From the NCBI GenBank assembly GCA_017432885.1, contig JAFRIE010000054.1, positions 1-64,000 on the forward strand: a stretch of 64,000 nucleotides of DNA, written 5' to 3'. A model generated the notes under the pieces. The model saw only the letters and a program-made list of their open reading frames with translations, ran no database searches and was not told the DNA's origin. This document shows positions 56,401 to 62,812 of the stretch, piece after piece (the stretch's first letter is position 1; each line of letters opens with the position of its first letter). The DNA is from Erysipelotrichaceae bacterium. GTDB lineage: Bacteria; Bacillota_I; Bacilli_A; Erysipelotrichales; Erysipelotrichaceae. The translations under genes were made by a program, and so were the position numbers.

Positions 56401-57060
56401 GAAGATATATCGATCCTGCTTTCCTATCAGGATACTTATGCAGATCTTCTTTTAAAACTACTTAAAAGAAGTAAAGACAGACTTTTAGGAGTAATCTGTC
56501 TGAGCCAAAGTGTACAGATCAGTTATAAATTGCTTAATGCATTTACAGACAAGACCATGATTGAAGTAAATGATATGAACGATGTATCCTATGTTTTTGC
56601 CATGCGAAGCCGATATAAGGGCGGGAGTTTCTTTTTTGATGATGAGCCAAAGACTTTTATTCCGGTAAGAACTGAAGGCCAAATTGAAGAAGAATGTCAT
56701 TTGAGATGTATTATTAGAAGAATACCTGAAACGGTGTCAGCTAAAATCTCAGAAAAAGGGATCAGGCTAGGTTATGATCTGATCAGCAGGGAAGAGATTT
56801 ATACCGAAAAGAAAATCATCATTGTTTCTTACCGTGAAGAACTGCTTCGCAGATATTCCGAAGCATATGGGCAAAGAGTAAAGACCGTTCTTTATGATCG
56901 ACATCCGATGAAGATCGATGGAGATTTCTTATGGCTTGGTCCCGGTATTACGAGTCAAAGGAGCTTCGTATACTATCGTAACGAGGATCTGGATGATACG
57001 CAGGGTGTATATATTGTTAGAGGGAAGCCGATATTATTGAGGTGCCTGGATGAACCATAA
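53443..57060 (+). CDS. Shortened EssC-like FtsK/SpoIIIE ATPase of a type VII secretion system
   Basis: Membrane ATPase of 1205 aa (typical EssC is about 1480). The N-terminal FHA-like region (about 70-165) is followed by two TM helices (about 228-243 and 255-282) and a linker. ATPase domain 1 has Walker A GGSTGSGKS (602-610), LIDYKGGG, Walker B D723-E724 in LLIVVDEFAE, and SRIGRSLGIHLILATQKPSG. The second ATPase-like domain has no P loop (LLVFSSRKEEI in its place), and the third is reduced to a remnant (about 1100-1205). It should drive export of the WXG100 pair. Confidence 0.9.
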   Translation: MFLIIQDSYSFIRSEVNQESNISYKGILIYCNNGKYYISLKENCFFSDGSKIKKLELKHYEILSDASCIQLQVYVYENRSGMDSYGIYENRDFILAANKKATIQTSDPYFKEDYLFLRNGKLKSSILFSVNGTQYTDDELHDGDIIECLGFRMVYFTDFLYINRFWCMIGIPSYQPNRQIVAYPLLSSPPDFYLPDTVKEPVFDEIKEFSYHREPVHKEIFKTLLNNSVMSAAITSLAYLNYSESINNTGTRSLLTYLITPISMTFTGVLLPVLFYLYEKRKEKKAYQFEKKKFLSYLDEYQLKAKKTIREYVNSVENHFFSVIHCKRMMFYATEKTDDYLTVSLGKKAIQMELTTKENKDEQIERKLEEIRHLFHHIEGFPVFLDLKKSKITTIIIKKEERHDLFRQYLLETVYKHRLDEIYIAIYCKNISLIDDCYNLPHLFCGNRRMTLNHFRQIQELDRHTFNRPVILFLYDNCNYEFRNPNIRVLYFTDHHDIYRKSDTVIEYLHSKACIHIPQRSYFSFIKEEADYRKLFHHLGRIASEENESREYSFSSLFENHAIAKSYQENDRKLRADFAFCNGRILDFDLHENGLGPHGLIGGSTGSGKSELIISMLLSLCMRYSPEYLHIILIDYKGGGLKESLSIFGKTVPHIVASVSNLENHAFERLVTAIKNECLNRQKIFKNLSSVTGTSIMNIDDYLDSDYKKYAYDMMSHLLIVVDEFAELKKEHADQIRELITLSRIGRSLGIHLILATQKPSGNISDEIWSNSRFKISLKVFEERDSMDIIKTSEAAFLNEAGSFLLRVDDSLIRGRSVYTKNDIHGNDPIEICLLDNMLDKARIYKKQNKKYFSEAAYYCGKIIETCEKMDLIPKKMDFLSHAPLDRIPTENGRIHLGESDDYLNGTREQLTYSLYGSLLVFSSRKEEINTILNALKENNRRTVVIARKIYRNRVISDSLLYDQDEDICFLLSYLLNHDEDITLLIEDISILLSYQDTYADLLLKLLKRSKDRLLGVICLSQSVQISYKLLNAFTDKTMIEVNDMNDVSYVFAMRSRYKGGSFFFDDEPKTFIPVRTEGQIEEECHLRCIIRRIPETVSAKISEKGIRLGYDLISREEIYTEKKIIIVSYREELLRRYSEAYGQRVKTVLYDRHPMKIDGDFLWLGPGITSQRSFVYYRNEDLDDTQGVYIVRGKPILLRCLDEP

Positions 57061-57286
57061 AATAAAGATCCGTTTTCGAATCGTTAAAAACAGTCACGTT
57101 ATTGAGGTGCTGCTGGATGAAAGATTAAGTTTTAAGGAAAATCTGGAAGCAATCAGCGAAATCTGCGAAGAAGAAGTATTGAATGCGGAAGTATACGATC
57201 CAATGAAAAAGATTTTTTTAGATACTGGCGTTCCATTAAAGGCTTTTTCTTTTCACTATTTCGTTTCTTTGTATCTATTCACCTGA
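57050..57286 (+). CDS. Small YukD/EsaB-like ubiquitin-fold protein (putative)
   Basis: 78-aa protein overlapping the EssC-like gene by 11 nt. The opening strands (KIKIRFRIVKNSHVIEVLL) and the following helix match the size and layout of YukD/EsaB, the ubiquitin-like cytosolic protein of type VIIb loci. The call leans on position; similarity by eye is weak. Its 3' end overlaps the convergent metallophosphoesterase gene by 12 nt. Confidence 0.6.
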   Translation: MNHKIKIRFRIVKNSHVIEVLLDERLSFKENLEAISEICEEEVLNAEVYDPMKKIFLDTGVPLKAFSFHYFVSLYLFT

Positions 57287-58117
57287 ATGAACAGATTTTA
57301 AGTTGTAAAAAACGATTTCCGCATCAGCCCATAGTCTTGCATCTGTTTTTCGTCTGCCGATGCCATTAGTTATATCCAGAATATGCCCATCCTTTTTGCT
57401 TCTTCCATGATAATACTTCTGACAACCATATTCTCTCTGAAACAGGTTGATGATAGGGAGATATATCTGTCCGCCAAGGCTGTGCCCAGCCAGGCAGAGA
57501 TCGAATCGGCATCTCTCGAGTTCTAAGAATAGATCTGGGTAATGGGTGACAACGATCGAAAAATGCTGATCATCTGCCAGAAGTTGCGTATATGGCGGCT
57601 TTTCTTGAACAAATGGATCGATACCGGCAATTACGATTAAATCGTCTTTATCAGAGCCTATCATCCGTGACTCATTGCGCAAAAGCATAAATTCGGAGGC
57701 GTCATAGATCTCCTGCAGGATGTCTTCGTTGTTGCAGTCACGGTCCCCCATAACCGCGAATTTGCCAAAAGGGGCATCCAGTCCCGACAGGAATTCTTTT
57801 AGCATGTTGACTGTCTCAGGCGCCACATCCATTTCGGACTGATCCAGCAGATCGCCGCCGAAAATAATTAGATCAGGGGCATAGGAATCAATAATGCTTC
57901 CGGCTTTCTGTAGAATTTCCTCGTCGATATAAGAACCGTAACAGACATCGGAAAAATAAGCAATCAAAAAACCATTCTGGTCATCTTTGATCTTTTCTGA
58001 TGGAATCGTTTCTTCACGTATTTTCAGCTGCTTCGTATTTACTTCTCTGGCATTGTAGACTGTCAGCAGTACGATACAAAACAAAACTGATAAAATACCG
58101 ACGATTTTCTTTAACAT
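57275..58117 (-). CDS. Metallophosphoesterase-fold protein with degenerate metal site
   Basis: 280-aa protein with an N-terminal TM anchor (about 4-20), of the YkuE-like membrane calcineurin-type group. The fold motifs are recognisable but altered. SDVCYG has C59 where the metal His should be; GGDLLD keeps D89; GDRDCN replaces GNHD; THYP keeps H192; GHSLGGQI has L214 in place of the second His of GHTHGGQ. It is probably not a standard two-metal hydrolase. It is convergent with the type VII locus. A -10 TATAAT ends 6 nt before its ATG. Confidence 0.82.
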   Translation of the reverse strand: MLKKIVGILSVLFCIVLLTVYNAREVNTKQLKIREETIPSEKIKDDQNGFLIAYFSDVCYGSYIDEEILQKAGSIIDSYAPDLIIFGGDLLDQSEMDVAPETVNMLKEFLSGLDAPFGKFAVMGDRDCNNEDILQEIYDASEFMLLRNESRMIGSDKDDLIVIAGIDPFVQEKPPYTQLLADDQHFSIVVTHYPDLFLELERCRFDLCLAGHSLGGQIYLPIINLFQREYGCQKYYHGRSKKDGHILDITNGIGRRKTDARLWADAEIVFYNLKSVHSGE

Positions 58118-58123
58118 ATCATT

Positions 58124-58129
58124 ATTATA
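58124..58129 (-). promoter_or_regulatory. -10 box directly before the metallophosphoesterase-fold gene
   Basis: On the minus strand TATAAT is followed by AATGAT and the ATG at 58117. There is no Shine-Dalgarno. Confidence 0.6.
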
Positions 58130-58195
58130 ACGTATTTGAAATCACATAATTTTACACAATTAAAACATAATGTTTCTATAGCATTTTAGTATTAT

Positions 58196-58312
58196 GATGA
58201 TGCAAGGAAGTGAGGCCTTGCCGATACTAGCCCCCAAAATCAGTTGTATCGTATATATTTATCCCCTTAAATAAACAAAACAGAAAAGCCCTATCATATG
58301 AGGGCTTTTCTC
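58196..58312 (+). ncRNA. Candidate small RNA, unassigned
   Basis: The gap between two divergent genes holds a promoter-like TATTAT (58190-58195), a hairpin GCAAGG...CCTTGC (58202-58221), a GATAC...GTATC pairing (58223-58252) and a strong terminator hairpin (58283-58310). Nothing annotated would use that terminator. A 26-codon ORF (58194-58274) also fits in this stretch without a Shine-Dalgarno. No known RNA family is recognised. Confidence 0.35.
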
Positions 58313-58314
58313 AT
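58283..58314 (+). terminator. Intrinsic terminator upstream of the DUF4015 gene
   Basis: GAAAAGCCCT-ATCATATG-AGGGCTTTTC, a 10-bp stem whose 3' arm includes the T run. Confidence 0.8.
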
Positions 58315-58316
58315 GG

Positions 58317-58322
58317 TAGAAT
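58317..58322 (+). promoter_or_regulatory. -10 box directly before the DUF4015 gene
   Basis: TAGAAT, then TAGGTT, then ATG at 58329. The spacing is 6 nt and there is no Shine-Dalgarno. Confidence 0.5.
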
Positions 58323-58328
58323 TAGGTT

Positions 58329-59969
58329 ATGAAAAAGAAGAAAAAGAAGAAGAAAACACTGTTGTTTTTGATAGGGATACTGCTGCTGGCTGCAATCGGC
58401 TGCCTGGTTTTTTTGATTTATACGGATAGACAGAACAATATGACAAGCCCGTATTATCTTGCCGATAATCTGCAGAATATAACGGTAAAGGATAAGGAAG
58501 GAAATGAACTCTCTTTGCCGAGAGGTACACTGCTCGAAATCAAAAAGAAGAGGGTTAAAATAGACGAAATTGAATACTGTCAGTTTTTATATAATGATAC
58601 TTTGTATTATGTGCAGGAAGAATTTCTGGAGATAGACAGGAGTCTGTGTGTCAGAGAGAAAGATCTTGTGGCTTTGCGTGATCATGTTTTGACAAAAGAA
58701 GCGGATGATTTCCATATCAGCGGTTGGGTAAATAAAAAAGAGAAACTCTCCGTTACGGGATACCATCAGCTTCTGGATGATGGAAGTGTTGACTATTATC
58801 AGGTTAATGGCGAAGGTTATATTCCGGGCCGCTATGTTTCTCAGGAATACTATGAAACCGGCTACGATTCATCCATTTATTCCGATTGTTTCTATGGTCA
58901 GGGAGGCAGTCCTGAAGCGATCGATTATTATCCAAGAGAATCATTTCTGCCAAAGAAACAGATGCCGGATGTTGTAAAGGCTCTGTACATTAATGCGGAG
59001 GCTATCGTAGATGCGGAAGCATTCATTGAAGTGGCTCAAAACACTTCCGGAATCAACGCGTTTGTCGTAGATATCAAGGACTGTTATATCGACACACAGC
59101 TTGCTTATGATTCTCCAGCCGCGAAGATCTATGCTCCTTCGACTTATGACATTCCTAACACGTATTCGACCTACCAGGAGAATATCAAGAAACTGAAAGA
59201 TGCCGGTTATTATGTGATCGGTCGAATTACCGCCTTTAAGGATGACTCTTTTGCAGTCGATAATCCGGATGAGGCGCTTCTGTATGATGGACGTCTTTAC
59301 AATTACGGATCTGTCAAATGGCCGAGTATCTATTCAAGAAAGATGTGGGAATACAATCTTGCTCTGGCAATTGAAGCCGTAACGGAAATGGGCTTTGATG
59401 AGATTCAGTTTGACTATGTCAGACTTCCGGAAGATGTCGAGGATGTAGAACTAAGAAACATCTACAACGAAACGAGAGGGCAGGCCGTTACAAACTTTCT
59501 GCGTTACGCCAGCGAGTTCCTTCATCAGTATGGAGTTTATGTTTCGGCAGACGTATTCGGAGAAACAAGCGGTGATGATCCGTACTCTTTCTCTTGCTTT
59601 GTTTCTTACTATGGCCAGTTCTGGCCGGCAATTTCCAATGCTGTGGATGCAATCAGTTCTATGCCTTATCCGGATCATTTTTCTGCCTACGCTTACGGAA
59701 TACCGGAACCATGGAGTGATCCGGGAGAACTGATGTATCTTTGGGGGAAAGCAACCTATTATGCACAAGAAAACACCTACGATCCGGGAAAATGCCGTAC
59801 CTGGATACAGGCACAGAATTCTGATGCCTACGATGTTGTTTATGATGCATCATTTATTGAAGCACAGATCGACGGATTGCGTTCCGCAGGTGTTCTTGAC
59901 GGTTATTTAACCTGGAATGCCGCTTCCAGTTTAGGCAAATACTGGCAATATGCCGAAGTCCTGGATTAG
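58329..59969 (+). CDS. Exported DUF4015 putative glycoside hydrolase
   Basis: 546-aa protein. A run of eight lysines precedes a signal or anchor helix (about 10-30). An N-terminal region (about 50-215) with SH3-like repeats is followed by the DUF4015 TIM-barrel-like domain (about 220-540): VKALYINAEAI, INAFVVDIKDCY, YVIGRITAFKDD, GFDEIQFDYVRLPED and YVSADVFGETSG. The acidic residues at strand ends fit a GH-like active site. The substrate is unknown; a cell-wall or exopolysaccharide role is inferred. Its stop overlaps the convergent mnmM stop by 4 nt. Confidence 0.85.
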   Translation: MKKKKKKKKTLLFLIGILLLAAIGCLVFLIYTDRQNNMTSPYYLADNLQNITVKDKEGNELSLPRGTLLEIKKKRVKIDEIEYCQFLYNDTLYYVQEEFLEIDRSLCVREKDLVALRDHVLTKEADDFHISGWVNKKEKLSVTGYHQLLDDGSVDYYQVNGEGYIPGRYVSQEYYETGYDSSIYSDCFYGQGGSPEAIDYYPRESFLPKKQMPDVVKALYINAEAIVDAEAFIEVAQNTSGINAFVVDIKDCYIDTQLAYDSPAAKIYAPSTYDIPNTYSTYQENIKKLKDAGYYVIGRITAFKDDSFAVDNPDEALLYDGRLYNYGSVKWPSIYSRKMWEYNLALAIEAVTEMGFDEIQFDYVRLPEDVEDVELRNIYNETRGQAVTNFLRYASEFLHQYGVYVSADVFGETSGDDPYSFSCFVSYYGQFWPAISNAVDAISSMPYPDHFSAYAYGIPEPWSDPGELMYLWGKATYYAQENTYDPGKCRTWIQAQNSDAYDVVYDASFIEAQIDGLRSAGVLDGYLTWNAASSLGKYWQYAEVLD

Positions 59970-60487
59970 CCTTTCCTAATGATATAAGTTACAGGAGAAT
60001 TGACTTTGTTCTGTGAATAGGTTTCAGTGATCTGAAGCCTATTTTTTCTGATGTATGCATCAAGAAGATAGAACTCATCTTTACCTCCGCGATGTCCCAG
60101 ATAGAAAGTAATAACAATATATCCCATGTCTTCCAATAACGTATAAGCTTTCTGAAAAGCACTTAGTGTATCTTCTCCCTTGCTGATTGAAGAACCATCG
60201 CTGTTGGGAAGGTAGCCCAAATTAAACAGAAACAATCTGACTTTTTCATGAATATATTGATCAACATTGGCATGATTGTCGTGTATCAGTACGACATTGT
60301 TTTTCCCTTTTAGTCTTTCTTTGCTTCTTCGGATCGCTTCTTCAGAAATATCAAAAGCGATCACTTTCCTAGAAAGACCGGAAAGAAACAGGGTATCATT
60401 TCCATTTCCGGCTGTCATGTCAACTGTCAGATCATCCGGATGAATCAGAGATCTGACGTATTTATGCACAAAAGTATTGTTATTCAT
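59966..60487 (-). CDS. mnmM: tRNA wobble-uridine methyltransferase MnmM (YtqB family)
   Basis: Class I SAM methyltransferase of 173 aa. The SAM motif is VDMTAGNGNDTLFL, with ISEEAIRRS and the family signature FNLGYLPNSD followed by TITFYLGHRGG-like VITFYLGHRGGKDE. B. subtilis YtqB (MnmM) is reported to methylate nm5(s2)U to mnm5(s2)U at tRNA position 34. It overlaps the upstream mnmL gene by 8 nt, the same pairing as ytqA-ytqB. Confidence 0.85.
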   Translation of the reverse strand: MNNNTFVHKYVRSLIHPDDLTVDMTAGNGNDTLFLSGLSRKVIAFDISEEAIRRSKERLKGKNNVVLIHDNHANVDQYIHEKVRLFLFNLGYLPNSDGSSISKGEDTLSAFQKAYTLLEDMGYIVITFYLGHRGGKDEFYLLDAYIRKNRLQITETYSQNKVNSPVTYIIRKG

Positions 60488-61421
60488 AGAATTTTCCTTG
60501 CCAGGTATCTAATTGCCGCATCTTTTTATCAATGTCATTGAGAATCGTCGTCTTTTTTATTAGCCACTGCGGTTCAATCAAATCATTTACAATAGGGTCT
60601 CCGGTAAGTCTTTGAACCACCACTTCTTTTCGTAGAAGTTCCAACTGTCTGACTGTCAGGTCTATATACTGCTGCCTGCTTATGAGCTGAAACGGGCTTG
60701 CCTGATGCATTTCAGCAAGTCTGGTATTCTTAATGATATGAAGCATGTGAATCTTGATTCCGTCGAACGACAGATGGCGGATATCCGTAATTGTTTTCAA
60801 CATGTCCTCTTCACTCTCAAAGGGGAGACCGTTCATGACATGGACACAGACCTTAATGCCGGTATTTTCCAGCCGGTATAAGGTGTTTTTGAAATCCTGA
60901 AAAGAATATTGCCTGTTAATGATGTTTCCGGTATGGTCATTGGATGTTTGCAGTCCGATCTCCAGCCAAACCGGTTTTTTCGTTGTAATGTCACTTAAGT
61001 AAGAAACGATTTCATCGCTTAAACAGTCGCATCTAGTCGCAATGGCGATTTCAGCCACTTCCTTCATGTCCAGAAAAGGTTCCGTCATTTCTTTGATTTT
61101 CTTTAAAGGGCCGTAAGTATTGCTGAAAGACTGAAAATATGGAATATACATACCGTTAGGCCATTTATGGTCCATGATCTGTTTATTGTTTCTATACTGG
61201 ATTAAAAGGTCTTCTTTTATAGATAGGTTGGAATCGCCGCTTCCTTTTTCAGAACAGAAGACGCATCCACCGATACCCTTGGTTCCATCCCGGTTTGGAC
61301 AGGTAAAACCCGCATCAAGGATCACTTTGGAGACCTTGCACCGGTAGTGCGTCTTAAGATAGTAATTGAACGTATGATACCTTTTTTCATTAAAGGTATA
61401 TGGGAAGTCTTTCTCAGTCAT
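60480..61421 (-). CDS. mnmL: Radical SAM protein MnmL (YtqA family)
   Basis: 313-aa radical SAM enzyme of the TIGR01212/YtqA type. It starts KRYHTFNYYLKTHYRCKVSKV and has the unusual cluster motif CPNRDGTKGIGGCVFCS, then YFQSFSNTYGP and CDCLSDEIVSYL. In B. subtilis the pair MnmL-MnmM converts cmnm5(s2)U to mnm5(s2)U in tRNA. It is first in a two-gene operon. TAAAAT lies 9 nt before the ATG and no Shine-Dalgarno is present. Confidence 0.87.
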   Translation of the reverse strand: MTEKDFPYTFNEKRYHTFNYYLKTHYRCKVSKVILDAGFTCPNRDGTKGIGGCVFCSEKGSGDSNLSIKEDLLIQYRNNKQIMDHKWPNGMYIPYFQSFSNTYGPLKKIKEMTEPFLDMKEVAEIAIATRCDCLSDEIVSYLSDITTKKPVWLEIGLQTSNDHTGNIINRQYSFQDFKNTLYRLENTGIKVCVHVMNGLPFESEEDMLKTITDIRHLSFDGIKIHMLHIIKNTRLAEMHQASPFQLISRQQYIDLTVRQLELLRKEVVVQRLTGDPIVNDLIEPQWLIKKTTILNDIDKKMRQLDTWQGKFYE

Positions 61422-61468
61422 TCTATGACCATTTTACCTTCTTTATCCCATTTGAAACAACTTGAGTT

Positions 61469-61474
61469 TATAAT
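61469..61474 (+). promoter_or_regulatory. -10 box of the amidohydrolase gene
   Basis: TATAAT is followed by AAGAGG (61481-61486) and ATG at 61494. Here a Shine-Dalgarno is available, in contrast with the leaderless cases. Confidence 0.55.
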
Positions 61475-61493
61475 AATGAAAAGAGGTACAATA

Positions 61494-62780
61494 ATGAAAA
61501 AAATCTACCGGAATGTCAATATCCTGGATGGTACAGAAGATATGAAACTGCAGGAAGGAATGAAAGTAACAGTTGAAGACGGAATAATTATTTCCATTTC
61601 AAAGAATGATGCTTCTACGGAAGGGGAAGATCTTGGCGGAAGATATATGATCCCCGGTCTCATCAATCTGCATGTTCATCTACCGGGCAGCGGTTTTCCA
61701 AAGAAAAAACAGACCGACTCCAGAAAACTGGCTGGTCTGATTATGTCGAATGCCCTGCTTAGGGAAATAGGGAAAACGATCTGCAGAAGTTCACTTAAAA
61801 CACAGCTGCTTTCCGGAACGACGACGATCCGGACGGTAGGTGGTCTTGGCCATATGGATTCTGACTTAAGAGATCAGATCAAAGCCGGAAAAACGATCGG
61901 TCCAAGACTGATCAGCAGTGATCAGGCCGTTACGGTTCCCGGCGGTCATATGGAAGGCAGCGTAGCTTATGGTGCCAAGGATGAGCAGGACTTTGTCAGG
62001 TTTATTAAAGACAATGCCGGGTATGGTACTGACTGGATCAAGATCATGATTACCGGAGGCGTTCTGGATGCGAAGGTAAAGGGTGAACCGGGAGAAATGA
62101 GGATGATGAAACAGCAGGTGAAACTGTGTTGCGATACAGCACATCAGCTGGGCAAGAAAGTCTGTGCCCATGTGGAATCTCCTAAAGGTATTGAAACAGC
62201 CCTGGACTGCGGTGTTGATACGATTGAACACGGAGCAGCAATGGATGATGAACTGCTGAAAAAGTTCAAAGACAGCAGCAGCGTTCTTGTTTGTACGTTG
62301 TCTCCTGCTGTTCCATTGGCGAAATTCGATCCAGTCGTTACCGGAGGCAATGAAATACAGCGTTATAATTCCGAAGTCCTTTTGGAAGGAATTACAGAAG
62401 CGACGAAGAAATGTTTAAAAGAAGGGATCAAGGTAGGCCTCGGAACCGATACGGTCTGTCCGTTCATAACACATTACGATATGTGGAGAGAACTGGAATA
62501 TGTTCACTATCTTTGTGGAATAGATCGTAAAACCTGCCTGTATCTGGCAACATTAAACAATGCCGAAATAATCGATCTGGATAAACAGACCGGGAGTATT
62601 GAAACAGGAAAAGCTGCCGAATTTATCATCACAGACAAGAATCCTCTGGATGGATTTGATACCATAAGAAAACCGTACATGGTAGTCTGCGGCGAAAAGG
62701 AGTATTTACAGCCTAAAGTAAAGAAGTCTGATACAGCTGAACAGTATCTGGATGGATATCTGCATTCATTAAAGGCATAA
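61494..62780 (+). CDS. Metal-dependent amidohydrolase (imidazolonepropionase-like)
   Basis: Cytosolic amidohydrolase of 428 aa. It shows a composite N-terminal beta sandwich, the metal motif HxH in INLHVHLPGSG, a metal-site region VCAHVESPKG and TIEHGAAMDDE, and the final catalytic Asp in GLGTDTVCP. It resembles the prolidase/imidazolonepropionase-like subgroup that hydrolyses amide bonds of small compounds; the substrate is unknown. ATG 61494 has a Shine-Dalgarno; an in-frame ATG at 61476 and more distant starts are less likely. Confidence 0.87.
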   Translation: MKKIYRNVNILDGTEDMKLQEGMKVTVEDGIIISISKNDASTEGEDLGGRYMIPGLINLHVHLPGSGFPKKKQTDSRKLAGLIMSNALLREIGKTICRSSLKTQLLSGTTTIRTVGGLGHMDSDLRDQIKAGKTIGPRLISSDQAVTVPGGHMEGSVAYGAKDEQDFVRFIKDNAGYGTDWIKIMITGGVLDAKVKGEPGEMRMMKQQVKLCCDTAHQLGKKVCAHVESPKGIETALDCGVDTIEHGAAMDDELLKKFKDSSSVLVCTLSPAVPLAKFDPVVTGGNEIQRYNSEVLLEGITEATKKCLKEGIKVGLGTDTVCPFITHYDMWRELEYVHYLCGIDRKTCLYLATLNNAEIIDLDKQTGSIETGKAAEFIITDKNPLDGFDTIRKPYMVVCGEKEYLQPKVKKSDTAEQYLDGYLHSLKA

Positions 62781-62782
62781 AA

Positions 62783-62812
62783 AAGGAGCTCTGATGAGCT
62801 CCTTGTTTTTAT
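62783..62812. terminator. Bidirectional terminator
   Basis: AAGGAGCTC-TGAT-GAGCTCCTT with T-rich tails on both strands, between the amidohydrolase and the convergent transporter gene. Confidence 0.88.

Noticed and set aside
61347..61493. Long N-terminal extension of the amidohydrolase
   Set aside because: It would run antisense through the start of mnmL and include the -10 box and Shine-Dalgarno of the amidohydrolase gene itself.
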